DNA of 38,267 bases, taken from DATGMS01 sp035303945. GTDB taxonomy: Bacteria; Bacteroidota; Bacteroidia; Cytophagales; Cyclobacteriaceae. Shown one piece after another: positions 25,622 to 34,484 of this stretch. The stretch is from contig DATGQZ010000029.1 of NCBI GenBank assembly GCA_035303945.1, forward strand, positions 1 to 38,267. The letters run 5' to 3'. The translations under genes and the position numbers were made by a program. Each line of letters starts with the position of its first letter. The stretch's first letter is position 1. Below the pieces are notes generated by a model. It was not told where the DNA came from and made no database searches. It saw nothing but the letters and a program-made list of their open reading frames with translations.

Positions 25622-26989
25622 TTATTTGGTCACTGCAGTTAATATGTCATGCTTGGTGATAATGTGGATTCGTTCCAATTCGTCTCTCACTAAAACTGCC
25701 TTCTCCTTGTCCACCATGGATGATAACACATCCAGTGTACTTCCCAAAGCAACGAATTTCATGGAGTCTTCCATCACCTCTGCCACGCTCGCATCTTTAA
25801 GTGCGGGATCAGTAATGATTTTGCTCAGGAGTTTGCTGTCGGTGATACTGCCTACCACATGTCCATCTTCAAGTACGGGGATTTGAGACACGCTTTTTTG
25901 ATTCATAAGCGCTATGGCATCTTTTACCCTGTCTGACTTAGCCACCGTTACCAATTGGTAATTCCCGTCTCTGGCGCTGATAATATCTTTAGCTGTGGCA
26001 TAACTTTTATCTTCCAAAAATCCATGGTTTTTCATCCACTCATCATTGTAAACTTTACCGACATATCTAGAGCCGTGGTCAGGCAATAGGATTACCATGC
26101 AGTCACCTTCTTTTAAGTGCTCCCTGGCATATTCTAAGGCACCATGAACAGCAGAGCCAGCTGACCAACCTACAAACAAGCCCTCTTCCCTTGACAGCCT
26201 TCTGGTCATAATCGCGGCATCTTTATCCGTTACTTTGATAAAATGATCAATTACCGAAAAGTCTACGTTTTTAGGAAGAATGTCCTCTCCAATACCTTCT
26301 GTGAGATAAGGATAGATTTCGTTTTCATCAAAGATCCCCGTTTCCTTATATTTTTTAAATACGGATCCATAGGTATCTATCCCTACAGCTATCAGGTTAG
26401 GATTTTGCTCTTTTAAATACTTTGACGTACCGGAAATGGTACCTCCCGTACCTACGCCAGCAGCGTAATGGGTTATATTTCCCTCTGTATCTCGCCAGAT
26501 TTCCGGCCCGGTCGATTCATAATGTGCCTTCCAGTTGGACAGGTTATCATATTGATTAGGATAAAAGGAATTGGGTATCTCTTCATTAAGCTTTTTGGCT
26601 ACGGAATAATAGGAACGTGGATCATCCGGAGTAACATTGGTAGGGCAAACAACGACCTCCGCACCGACCGCCTTTAAGATATCTATTTTTTCCTTGGATT
26701 GCTTGTCAGCCATTGTAAAGATACATCGGTATCCTTTGGCAATAGCCGCAAGCGCAAGACCCATTCCGGTATTGCCACTGGTGCCTTCAATGATGGTGCC
26801 TCCCGGTTGAAGCAGGCCTGCTTTTTCGGCATCTTCCACCATTTTAATCGCCATGCGGTCTTTCATGGAGTTACCGGGATTGAAGTATTCCACCTTTACC
26901 AGAATCTCTCCTGGAATACCTTTGTTTACTTTATTGAGCCTCACTAAAGGCGTATTGCCAATAGTTTCTATAATAGAATTGTATATCAT
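25622..26989 (-). CDS. PLP-dependent cystathionine beta-synthase/cysteine synthase with two CBS domains
   Basis: 455 residues. The PLP fold (about 1-325) shows I-G-N-T-P-L-V-R-L, the Schiff-base Lys43 in N-S-M-K-D-R, the substrate loop T-S-G-N-T-G at 70-75 and the phosphate loop G-V-G-T-G-G-T-I-S-G. The C-terminus (about 335-455) has two CBS motifs (V-K-D-A-I-A-L-M-N-Q-K-S-V-S-Q-I-P-V, then V-A-E-V-M-E-D-S-M-K-F-V), as in eukaryotic cystathionine beta-synthase. It should condense serine (or O-acetylserine) with homocysteine or sulfide. The CBS pair suggests nucleotide or S-adenosylmethionine control. There is no heme-binding N-terminal extension. Sequence alone does not separate CBS from cysteine synthase activity. 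Confidence 0.88.
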   Translation of the reverse strand: MIYNSIIETIGNTPLVRLNKVNKGIPGEILVKVEYFNPGNSMKDRMAIKMVEDAEKAGLLQPGGTIIEGTSGNTGMGLALAAIAKGYRCIFTMADKQSKEKIDILKAVGAEVVVCPTNVTPDDPRSYYSVAKKLNEEIPNSFYPNQYDNLSNWKAHYESTGPEIWRDTEGNITHYAAGVGTGGTISGTSKYLKEQNPNLIAVGIDTYGSVFKKYKETGIFDENEIYPYLTEGIGEDILPKNVDFSVIDHFIKVTDKDAAIMTRRLSREEGLFVGWSAGSAVHGALEYAREHLKEGDCMVILLPDHGSRYVGKVYNDEWMKNHGFLEDKSYATAKDIISARDGNYQLVTVAKSDRVKDAIALMNQKSVSQIPVLEDGHVVGSITDSKLLSKIITDPALKDASVAEVMEDSMKFVALGSTLDVLSSMVDKEKAVLVRDELERIHIITKHDILTAVTK

Positions 26990-27130
26990 CTGCGAGATAT
27001 GTAGTTGTTTGTGCTTTTGAAATTATTCTTGACAGCAACCTTATAGCAAGGAATTTCACTGCCCATAAATTTGGGTGGCATTGCTATATCCGCGTGCCGC
27101 CGAAACTGCGATTAATTTTCAACAATAGCT

Positions 27131-27168
27131 CATTCGGATAAGTTTCTCAATAAGAAACTATCCGAATG
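27131..27168. repeat. Long inverted repeat between pyrB and the PLP-enzyme gene
   Basis: Arm 27131-27147 pairs with 27153-27168 over 16 bases with one bulged base and a five-base loop. It has no adjoining T-run. It lies 46 bases after the end of pyrB on the minus strand, so it may end that transcript or protect its 3' end. Confidence 0.7.
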
Positions 27169-27213
27169 GCCTGTAGTTCCCTGAAAATGATTGAAATGTC
27201 TTAAAAGCCCCCA

Positions 27214-28137
27214 TTAGCCGGCACTGGCCAACAGGTAGATAACCGCCATACGAACAGCCACCCCGTTTTCCACTTGGTTGAGGATAATGGAATGTTCGCT
27301 GTCCGCAACATCTGAAGCCAATTCTACCCCTCGGTTGATTGGGCCTGGGTGCATAATCACAATCTGCTTATCCAACTGTTCCAGCATCTTCTTGTTGATC
27401 CCGTAATACAAAGAATATTCCCGTAAGGATGGGAAGTATTTGATCTGCTGCCGCTCCAACTGTATGCGGAGTACATTGGCCACGTCACACCACTGCAAGG
27501 CTTTTCGTACATCCAGTTCTACTTTAACCCCCAAGCTGGCGATATGCTTTGGAAGCAGGGTATTTGGACCGCAAACCATTACTTCAGCACCTAGCTTTTG
27601 AAGGCAAAAAATGTTCGACAGGGCCACTCGTGAATGAAGAATATCTCCAATAATGGCAATCTTTTTGCCAGATACCTCCCCCAGTTTTTCTCGAATAGAA
27701 AAAGCATCCAGAAGCGCTTGTGTGGGATGCTCATGAGTGCCATCCCCCGCATTGACTACATTTGCTTTTATATTCTTAGAAAGGAAGTGAGGGCTACCCG
27801 CGCTGCTATGGCGCATCACCACCATATCTACTTTCATGGCCAAGATATTGTTGACCGTATCAATCAAGGTTTCACCTTTTTTGACGGAACTGTTCCCCGA
27901 AGAAAAGTTAATTACGTCTGCTGACAATCTTTTTTCCGCCAGCTCAAAGGACAGACGGGTGCGGGTGGAGTTTTCAAAAAAAATGTTGGCAATAGTAATA
28001 TCCCTGAGAGAAGGTACTTTCTTAATCGGACGGTTGATCACTTCCTTAAAATTGTCCGCGGTTTCAAAGATAAGCTGTATATCTTCCTCGTTGATGTTTT
28101 TTATTCCCAATAAATGCCGGGTACTGAGCTGTTGCAT
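27214..28137 (-). CDS. pyrB: Aspartate carbamoyltransferase catalytic subunit
   Basis: 307 residues, the usual length. The carbamoyl-phosphate motif F-F-E-N-S-T-R-T-R is at 53-61, with M-R-H-S-S-A-G-S further on and H-P-T-Q-A-L-L-D in the middle; the aspartate-binding part ends with H-P-G-P-I-N-R-G-V-E. It carries out the first committed step of pyrimidine synthesis, making carbamoyl aspartate from carbamoyl phosphate and aspartate. Its start lies one base after the pyrR stop, so both are one transcript. No pyrI regulatory subunit gene is next to it. Confidence 0.97.
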   Translation of the reverse strand: MQQLSTRHLLGIKNINEEDIQLIFETADNFKEVINRPIKKVPSLRDITIANIFFENSTRTRLSFELAEKRLSADVINFSSGNSSVKKGETLIDTVNNILAMKVDMVVMRHSSAGSPHFLSKNIKANVVNAGDGTHEHPTQALLDAFSIREKLGEVSGKKIAIIGDILHSRVALSNIFCLQKLGAEVMVCGPNTLLPKHIASLGVKVELDVRKALQWCDVANVLRIQLERQQIKYFPSLREYSLYYGINKKMLEQLDKQIVIMHPGPINRGVELASDVADSEHSIILNQVENGVAVRMAVIYLLASAG

Positions 28138-28138
28138 C

Positions 28139-28687
28139 TTAGTCTCTACCTATTTCTGTAATCCAAATTGCATCTTGTTCAAATCCTTTAGACTGCCACT
28201 CGACACTCACATATTGGCTCTCAAGTGTGTTGACCTGGCGTCCATAATAGTCCGGCTTGATAGGGAAGTCACGCGTGTATTTACGGTCAATCAATACCAT
28301 CAACTCTACCTTTTTAGGTCTTCCAAAGGCAATCATAGCATCCATTGCCGCACGGACCGATCTTCCTTTGTATAAGACATCATCCACCAACACCACCTTT
28401 TTATTTTCAATCAAAAAGTCAATCTTGGTTTCATTGGCCCTCAGCGGAAGGTTTCTCCTTCTAAAATCATCTCTATGGAAGGTGGCATCCAAATAACCAA
28501 AAGGAACCTTTATGTTGCTAATCTCATACAGCCTTTCCACGATTTTATCTAACACAAGGGCTCCGCGAGGCTGTAATCCCAGCAAGACGGTGTTGCTGAA
28601 ATCATCATGGTTTTCGATCAACTGGTGGCAAAACCGGCTTAGTGTTATGGAAATCTGATTATGGTCTAAGACAAGTCGTTTCTGCAT
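28139..28687 (-). CDS. pyrR: PyrR: pyrimidine regulatory protein / uracil phosphoribosyltransferase
   Basis: 182 residues from ATG 28687. A TTG at 28705 in the same frame overlaps the promoter -7 box and is unlikely as a start. The PRPP loop is V-V-L-V-D-D-V-L-Y-K-G-R-S, and the chain also has L-G-L-Q-P-R-G and V-L-I-D-R-K-Y, as in PyrR. PyrR in Bacillus binds pyr mRNA in response to UMP and also has uracil phosphoribosyltransferase activity. It is the first gene of the pyrRB pair. The very short leader leaves no room for a classical attenuator in front of it. Confidence 0.95.
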   Translation of the reverse strand: MQKRLVLDHNQISITLSRFCHQLIENHDDFSNTVLLGLQPRGALVLDKIVERLYEISNIKVPFGYLDATFHRDDFRRRNLPLRANETKIDFLIENKKVVLVDDVLYKGRSVRAAMDAMIAFGRPKKVELMVLIDRKYTRDFPIKPDYYGRQVNTLESQYVSVEWQSKGFEQDAIWITEIGRD

Positions 28688-28702
28688 GGCGAGAATTTGG
28701 AA

Positions 28703-28710
28703 CAAATATA
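28703..28710 (-). promoter_or_regulatory. TAnnTTTG -7 box for pyrRB
   Basis: TATATTTG on the minus strand matches the Bacteroidota -7 consensus. It ends 15 bases before the pyrR ATG. No clear -33 TTTG was found at the standard distance. Confidence 0.4.
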
Positions 28711-28745
28711 TAAAGAATTTTAAACCTGCTTAGTGATGTTTCCAT

Positions 28746-30326
28746 TTAATCCCCCACCTTGATCTTCGTAAAGAAATATACATCTCTATTACCCTGTTTC
28801 CCATCCTCTTGGATATAACGGATTTTTTGCTTGCCGGATAGCAGGTAATAGTTATCATACCACCACATCAAATTGAGGCTCCGTTCTTGGGTTTCATTGA
28901 TCCTTTCCTGCTCATTGATCAATTGAATCTCAAACGTTTCGTTTTCCATCAGCAATTCTCCGTCGCGAAAATGGCTCAGCTTCAGTTCTTTTTCATCCAA
29001 ATACATGAAGTAAAGATTCTGTCCATCGAAGGCCAATTCGCCAAATTTGCCGGGATTCGTGCGGCTCTGGTTATCAAGGGACAAAGAATTTTCCCACAAT
29101 ACGCTCCCATTTTCCTCCAGCAGGACCATTTGAGCCGAAAGGAATTTATAATCATTGGCTACTTGTCCAGGCCGGAGATAGGGATTGGACCAAAGCGGAC
29201 TATAGTAGTTCCCCCAGCTGCCCATCATGGGGCTCATACGGTAAAAGTTATTGATGTACATCCCATCCCTCGGATAGTAGCGGCGGGAGGATGAGACAAA
29301 GTGATCGTTGTAGATCAAATACACCCCCCCTTGGGAAATTACCTCGCGCGTGGCGAGAGTATTGCTGATGGCTGGCTCCCTCCCCTTCTCCCAAGCTTTT
29401 GCCAAAGACTTCAAACGTCTATTACGGGGCTTCTCCGGCAGGTAATTGTAAAAGTTAGGAAAGTCCCGCAAGGTGAAAAGATGACTGTTGTACTCTCCAA
29501 ATTCATTGATCTGAGCAAAATACAACCCTTGGTATACATTTTTTTTTCTCAGACTGTAAGGACCGATCAGCGCTTGGTTATAGCCATAGGAGTGGGTCAG
29601 CAAACCATCTCCAATTTCCGCATCCGGATCGGCAAGTTGATCTATTTTCACTTCCCGAAGTTTGTTCCCCTCCAGATCATAGCTGGAAAGCAGGATATGC
29701 TTATTTCGAAATCTGTCCCTCCTACTCATGAGGACATCAAATCCATTGTACTCAGGGGCTTTCCTCATCTGGATGATTTGAAGATCCTTTTCGTAAATTC
29801 CCTGAATAGTAGTCAGGTGCTGATTAGCCGTGTTAAACACTTGAATGGCAGGTCGATAATCTGTTTTTCCCATAAAAATGGCCTTCCCGTCCAATACAAA
29901 AAATTCCTGCATGTCCATTTCTAAAATGGCATTGAGCGTCGATTCCACTACTTCATTCGTCCCCAAATTGATACTTACCATATACTTTTCCCCACTGTAG
30001 GTTTCTCCTCTTTGGAAAAGCACGTACAACCAATCGTCATCAAGATCAAAGCCCAGCAGATTATAGAAGGCCTTGACGGGAAGCTGCCGCAACGCTTTCA
30101 TCTGAAGCTGTCGGTCGGAGCTGAAATATTCCAGTTTCCTGTCTCTGCTAAAACCAGCTTCTGACACCATTCTAAAGCCCACCACACCATCTTCCTTATT
30201 CAGGATGATGTAGTCATCGTCTTCCCATTGGGTGTTTACTTCCAACCTTTGGACAAATTGCACCTGTCCGAAAGCGTGAAAATACCCTCCCAAAGCAATT
30301 ATCAGAACCATAACAAAGCTTTTCAT
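28746..30326 (-). CDS. Large secreted protein of unknown function, propeller-like
   Basis: 526 residues with a signal peptide (hydrophobic 4-19, cleavage near A-F-G-Q). The rest is dominated by alternating beta strands of the type found in propellers: L-Y-V-L-F-Q-R-G, F-D-V-L-M-S-R-R-D-R, L-Y-F-M-Y-L-D-E-K-E-L-K-L, Y-Y-L-L-S-G-K-Q-K-I. Residues about 345-390 form a Tyr/Asn/Met/Pro-rich patch. I recognise no family. It lies just upstream of pyrR on the same strand (58 bases) but has no evident link to pyrimidine synthesis. Confidence 0.8.
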   Translation of the reverse strand: MKSFVMVLIIALGGYFHAFGQVQFVQRLEVNTQWEDDDYIILNKEDGVVGFRMVSEAGFSRDRKLEYFSSDRQLQMKALRQLPVKAFYNLLGFDLDDDWLYVLFQRGETYSGEKYMVSINLGTNEVVESTLNAILEMDMQEFFVLDGKAIFMGKTDYRPAIQVFNTANQHLTTIQGIYEKDLQIIQMRKAPEYNGFDVLMSRRDRFRNKHILLSSYDLEGNKLREVKIDQLADPDAEIGDGLLTHSYGYNQALIGPYSLRKKNVYQGLYFAQINEFGEYNSHLFTLRDFPNFYNYLPEKPRNRRLKSLAKAWEKGREPAISNTLATREVISQGGVYLIYNDHFVSSSRRYYPRDGMYINNFYRMSPMMGSWGNYYSPLWSNPYLRPGQVANDYKFLSAQMVLLEENGSVLWENSLSLDNQSRTNPGKFGELAFDGQNLYFMYLDEKELKLSHFRDGELLMENETFEIQLINEQERINETQERSLNLMWWYDNYYLLSGKQKIRYIQEDGKQGNRDVYFFTKIKVGD

Positions 30327-30405
30327 AGGTGCCTTTTTTATAAGCTAATCTTCCATAAGATACACCTTAGGATTTTATTTTAAAACAATATTGTGGACAT
30401 TTGTC

Positions 30406-32139
30406 ATGAACCAGTTACTACTTGCCTTGGACAATAAAAGCATAACCAGAAAGCTTAAGCTGATCATTCAACTGATGGAGCTACATGAGGAAAACCCCTT
30501 CAAGATAAGGAGTTACCAATCTGCCATCTATACCATTGATCAGGGAGGAATAAGCCTAGACGGATTGAGCAGAGAAGAACTGCAGGAAATCAAAGGTATT
30601 GGAAAAAGCATGGCCGAGGTCATTGTTGCTCTCCACGAAACCGGAACTGCTCCGGTATTGGATGAACTATTGGCCAAAACACCTCAAGGTCTGTTGGAGG
30701 TCTTGCAGATAAAGGGGCTCGGGCCCAAAAAGATAAAGGTTCTCTGGAAACAACTCAACATTACTTCCACTCACGAACTGATGGAAGCCTGCCAATCTGG
30801 TCAGGTAGCCAAGCTTAGCGGCTTTGGAGAAAAGACCCAACAGAGCATTATTAACGCCATGGAATTTCAGGAAGCCAACCGAAGCAAGTGGCTGTATGCT
30901 GATTTGGAACCGATGGTGGAGGCTTTGCAACAGGACTTGGAGCAGCAATTTGGTGTAGGCAAAGTAGCTATAACGGGTGAGTATGCGCGGAGGCTTGAAA
31001 TCCTGGAACAGATTGACCTCGTCGTCGAAACGTCAGACGGAAAAGCAAAGTTTGACTTGGTCAACAGCATTCCGGCACTGATCCAGGATCTGAAATCCTC
31101 TAGCCCCTTCAAATGGCGAGGCGAGATGAAGGAGTTGAACCTTCCCATACACATTCATTTTTCTTCTCCTGCAGAATTTGTCCAAAACAGCTTGCTCCGC
31201 ACTGCTAGTAGAGGCCATCTGCTTTCTCAAGTATCTGAAGAGTCCTTAGCTAGCTTTTTCAGATCAAAATCTTTTGACTCTGAGCTACAAGCTTATCAAG
31301 AAGCTGGTCTAGGGTACATAGCTCCAGAGCTCAGAGAAGGATATTTCGAAATATCCCTCGCAAAGGAAGGTAAGCTGCCGGTATTGCTCGAGATGGAAGA
31401 TCTCCGGGGGAGTTTGCATAATCACTCCACCTACAGTGATGGAAAACATACGCTCCGGGAAATGGCCACCTACTGTCAATCCTTGGGATATGAATATCTT
31501 GGAATTGCAGATCACAGTCGATCGGCATTTTATGCAGGTGGACTAGACATCGAAAGGGTTGAGGAACAGCAAAGGGAAATAAAACTTCTCAATGAAGAAT
31601 TGGCCCCTTTCAGGATATTCAGCGGCATTGAAAGCGATATTTTAGTGGATGGCAGTTTGGACTATCCAGATGAGGTATTAGCAACCTTTGATTTTGTAGT
31701 GGCATCGATCCACAGCGCCCTGAGTATGACCCGGCAAAGGGCTACAGCCCGTCTTGTAAAAGCAATTGAAAATCCATTTACCACCATTTTGGGACACCCT
31801 ACCGGCCGTCTTCTCCTTCGTAGGGAAGGTTATCCCCTAGACCATCAAACGGTCATTGATGCCTGCGCGGCCAATGAGGTGGTTATAGAAGTTAATGCCA
31901 ATCCATGGAGGCTTGATCTGGACTGGAGATGGATACGGTATGCGCTGGATAAAGGAGTTCGTTTATCGATCAATCCAGATGCCCATGAAAAGGAAGCTTA
32001 TGCGGATATGAGGTATGGTGTTATTGTCGCCAGAAAAGGTGGATTGACAAGAGATATGACCTTAAACGCCCTTTCTGCTGATGCACTGGCCATATATTTT
32101 GAAGCCAGAAAAGATAAGCATCTGAAAAGACAAGCCTAA
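30406..32139 (+). CDS. PolX homologue: PHP-type nuclease with degenerate family-X polymerase domain
   Basis: 577 residues from ATG 30406; a TTG at 30391 in frame is less likely. It has the PolX order: helix-hairpin-helix 8-kDa-like region (I-K-G-I-G-K-S-M-A near 61-69, I-K-G-L-G-P-K-K-I near 102-110), polymerase palm (about 150-300), PHP domain (about 333-575). The PHP metal set is complete: H-N-H (His338, His340), Y-S-D-G, A-D-H-S, G-I-E-S-D, A-S-I-H-S, G-H-P-T-G-R and N-P-D-A-H. In the palm, active PolX has G-S-x-R-R and D-I-D. Here the first is G-E-Y-A-R-R, the second Q-I-D (202-204), and the third Asp region reads P-I-H-I-H. Two of three catalytic aspartates are therefore replaced. Expected activity: 3'-5' exonuclease or AP endonuclease in base-excision repair, without polymerisation. 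Confidence 0.88.
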   Translation: MNQLLLALDNKSITRKLKLIIQLMELHEENPFKIRSYQSAIYTIDQGGISLDGLSREELQEIKGIGKSMAEVIVALHETGTAPVLDELLAKTPQGLLEVLQIKGLGPKKIKVLWKQLNITSTHELMEACQSGQVAKLSGFGEKTQQSIINAMEFQEANRSKWLYADLEPMVEALQQDLEQQFGVGKVAITGEYARRLEILEQIDLVVETSDGKAKFDLVNSIPALIQDLKSSSPFKWRGEMKELNLPIHIHFSSPAEFVQNSLLRTASRGHLLSQVSEESLASFFRSKSFDSELQAYQEAGLGYIAPELREGYFEISLAKEGKLPVLLEMEDLRGSLHNHSTYSDGKHTLREMATYCQSLGYEYLGIADHSRSAFYAGGLDIERVEEQQREIKLLNEELAPFRIFSGIESDILVDGSLDYPDEVLATFDFVVASIHSALSMTRQRATARLVKAIENPFTTILGHPTGRLLLRREGYPLDHQTVIDACAANEVVIEVNANPWRLDLDWRWIRYALDKGVRLSINPDAHEKEAYADMRYGVIVARKGGLTRDMTLNALSADALAIYFEARKDKHLKRQA

Positions 32140-32224
32140 TCCTTAACCTGCTATTGCGTGTAGCCTCACTGAAACCCCAAGTAACTCCTTATCTAGAATT
32201 AATTAAACACTAAAACAACTGCTT

Positions 32225-32512
32225 ATGAGCTGGATGGAGCAAGATGAAGACAGGTTACTCCAACGTTGCTTTATTTTCGGTATTACAGGTATCCTGTTTT
32301 GCATGTTACCACTGATTAACCGGTCTTTCCCATTTTGGGATTGGAACAACATCAACCTGCTCACTGGCATAGGAATTGGGGTACAACTATTTGCATTGGG
32401 AATAGCTGTCTTGGTATTGCGAAAAAGAAAATTAAGACATGAGGCTAAAAGTAAAGCTCAGCGGATGACCATCGCGCTGACGGTGGCGCTACTTTTCTTC
32501 TTGTTAGTGTAA
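32225..32512 (+). CDS. Small membrane protein, three TM segments
   Basis: 95 residues. Hydrophobic segments at about 16-31, 44-64 and 81-95 are separated by a basic stretch (R-K-R-K-L-R-H-E-A-K-S-K-A-Q-R). It lies 86 bases after the PolX gene and 33 before a small lipoprotein gene on the same strand. No family is recognised. The consistent hydrophobic pattern, the basic loop and the spacing to its neighbours support a real gene. Confidence 0.6.
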   Translation: MSWMEQDEDRLLQRCFIFGITGILFCMLPLINRSFPFWDWNNINLLTGIGIGVQLFALGIAVLVLRKRKLRHEAKSKAQRMTIALTVALLFFLLV

Positions 32513-32544
32513 CACCCAAAGCAGTACCAATTAATAAAATCACA

Positions 32545-33006
32545 ATGAAAAGTACCAGATTAATATGCTTGCTCCTTATTTTGGCTTGCTCCTTCAGCTG
32601 TAAAACTTCCAAAAAAGAGGGGCAAGGCATTCAGGGGCAGGTCTTTTGGCTAGAAGGGAACCAAATGCCACAAATCACCGACGATGGCAAGGCCGCTTCT
32701 CGTCTCGGTAAAGTAGGGTTGCAAAGGACCGTCAGGATTCATGAATTAACGCATATAAATCAGGCACGCTTAGGAGACGGATTATTTGGCGATATTGAAA
32801 CGGCTCTGGTAGCTGAAATAGAAACAGATGAATCCGGTAATTTTTCGGTATCCCTTCCTCCAGGCAAATATTCTATTTTTACAGTAGAAGAGGACGGGTA
32901 CTTTGCCAACATCTTTGACCTAGACAGCTACATCAATCCTTTTGAAGTTAGGGAGGGCGAATGGACACAGGCGAATATCCTGATAAATTACCAAGCCGCC
33001 TACTGA
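32545..33006 (+). CDS. Small lipoprotein with carboxypeptidase-regulatory-like beta domain
   Basis: 153 residues. The lipoprotein signal is clear (hydrophobic 6-16, S-F-S-C with Cys19). The mature part begins G-Q-G-I-Q-G-Q-V-F-W-L-E-G-N, and later has E-I-E-T-D-E-S-G-N-F-S-V-S-L-P-P-G-K-Y-S, a typical strand-turn of carboxypeptidase-regulatory (CNA_B/TonB-plug-like) folds. The middle (H-E-L-T-H-I-N-Q) is not an enzyme motif in this context. Likely an outer-membrane-associated binding or structural protein; the partner is unknown. Confidence 0.75.
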   Translation: MKSTRLICLLLILACSFSCKTSKKEGQGIQGQVFWLEGNQMPQITDDGKAASRLGKVGLQRTVRIHELTHINQARLGDGLFGDIETALVAEIETDESGNFSVSLPPGKYSIFTVEEDGYFANIFDLDSYINPFEVREGEWTQANILINYQAAY

Positions 33007-33033
33007 TTTAGTCTCATATAGAAAAATAAAAAA

Positions 33034-33075
33034 AAGCCGGCTGGAGCTGAGGAGAGCAATCATTCCAGCCTGCTT
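33034..33075. terminator. Terminator between convergent lipoprotein and cysN genes
   Basis: Stem AAGC-x-GGCTGGA (33034-33045) pairs with TCCAGCC-x-GCTT (33064-33075) around an 18-base loop. On the minus strand it is followed by a run of nine T, so it should strongly end the cysCDN transcript; it is weaker for the plus strand. Confidence 0.75.
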
Positions 33076-33095
33076 TATTACAGATTAATTTGATC

Positions 33096-34355
33096 TTAAA
33101 TGATCATACCTGCCCCTACTGTTTCATAAGTGTTTGGATCTATAAAAATAACTGATCCAGTTTGTCTGTTTTTGCTGTATGAATCGTAAAACAACGGACT
33201 TGCTGTGCGAATACTGATCCTAGCAATTTCGTTCAGCCCAATTTCCTCAACATCCTCTTCCCGGTGCAGTGTATTAACATTCACACGGTAATGTAATTGC
33301 TTGACCATCGCCTGGCACTCATTGGTGGTGTGTTTAATCAAAAACTTGTCTCTAGTCCGAAGTTTGGATTGGGTCATCCAACAAATCATCAGATCAATAT
33401 CTTGTCCGACTTGTGGCACATTATTAGGGCGCACAATCATGTCACCTCGGCTAATGTCAATTTCATCTTCCAAAGTCATAACCACTGACATGGGAGAGAA
33501 AGCCTCTTCTATGGGTTGGCCGTCCAATTCGATCCCTTTGATTCTACTTTCAAAGCCTGAAGGAAGCACCTTGACTTTATCACCTGGTTTAAACACCCCT
33601 CCATTGATCCTACCAGCATAGCCTCGGAAATCCTGATGCTCCAGCGTATGGGGCCGGATTACCATTTGAACCGGAAACCTGCAGTCAATATGATTTAGGT
33701 CACTTGCGATGTGCACATTTTCCAGTAAATAAAGTAATGTAGAGCCACCATACCAATCCATGTTTGTAGAACGCTCTACGACGTTATCGCCTTTAAGCGC
33801 ACTGATAGGAACAAATTGTATGTCTTTAATCTCAAGTTTGCTCGAGAAGCTTTTATACTCCTCTACAATTTGGTTAAATACCTCTTCACTGTAGTCTACC
33901 AAATCCATTTTGTTGACACAGACAACGACATGAGGAATTTTAAGGAGAGAAGCTATAAAAGAATGTCGGTAAGTCTGCTCTAGCAGTCCCTTACGAGCAT
34001 CCACCAAGATGATCGCAAGGTTGGCTGTAGAAGCACCCGTTACCATGTTACGGGTGTATTGGATATGTCCTGGCGTATCAGCAATAATGAACTTGCGTAC
34101 CGGTGTGGAAAAATAGCGGTAGGCCACATCGATGGTTATCCCCTGCTCCCTTTCCGACCTGAGCCCATCTGTCAATAGGGAAAGGTCTACATAATCAAAG
34201 CCTTTCTTTTCGCTGGAAAGCTTTACTGCTTCGATTTGATCTTCAAATATGGATTTGGAATCATATAACAATCGTCCGATCAGGGTACTTTTCCCATCGT
34301 CTACACTGCCGGCAGTAGTAAAGCGGAGCAATTGGTTGTTTTCTTGAAGCTGCAT
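33096..34355 (-). CDS. cysN: Sulfate adenylyltransferase subunit 1 (GTPase)
   Basis: 419 residues. An EF-Tu-like GTPase: P-loop G-S-V-D-D-G-K-S at 16-23, the switch region E-R-E-Q-G-I-T-I-D-V-A-Y-R, D-T-P-G-H, and N-K-M-D-L-V-D, followed by two beta-barrel domains. It drives adenylyl transfer from ATP to sulfate together with CysD, yielding adenosine 5'-phosphosulfate. It has no fused APS kinase domain; a separate cysC lies upstream. The gap of 129 bases after cysD holds an imperfect hairpin (34414-34443) and no gene. Confidence 0.95.
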   Translation of the reverse strand: MQLQENNQLLRFTTAGSVDDGKSTLIGRLLYDSKSIFEDQIEAVKLSSEKKGFDYVDLSLLTDGLRSEREQGITIDVAYRYFSTPVRKFIIADTPGHIQYTRNMVTGASTANLAIILVDARKGLLEQTYRHSFIASLLKIPHVVVCVNKMDLVDYSEEVFNQIVEEYKSFSSKLEIKDIQFVPISALKGDNVVERSTNMDWYGGSTLLYLLENVHIASDLNHIDCRFPVQMVIRPHTLEHQDFRGYAGRINGGVFKPGDKVKVLPSGFESRIKGIELDGQPIEEAFSPMSVVMTLEDEIDISRGDMIVRPNNVPQVGQDIDLMICWMTQSKLRTRDKFLIKHTTNECQAMVKQLHYRVNVNTLHREEDVEEIGLNEIARISIRTASPLFYDSYSKNRQTGSVIFIDPNTYETVGAGMII

Positions 34356-34484
34356 ATCTCTTGTAATGATTAGTTATGGCCAAACGTTTAGCAGATCAGA
34401 CACTTGCGACGTTCAGCCATATCGTTCGGATCTCGAACGGCTGTTGGTTAATGTTTGCTATCTTGTTTTCCTGCTTTCCTGATA

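Noticed and set aside
28688..28705. TTG start giving a longer PyrR
   Set aside because: The codon overlaps the TATATTTG -7 box and adds residues not expected in PyrR.
30391..30405. TTG start giving a longer PolX
   Set aside because: The ATG at 30406 gives residue numbers for the PHP histidines that match the B. subtilis protein closely.
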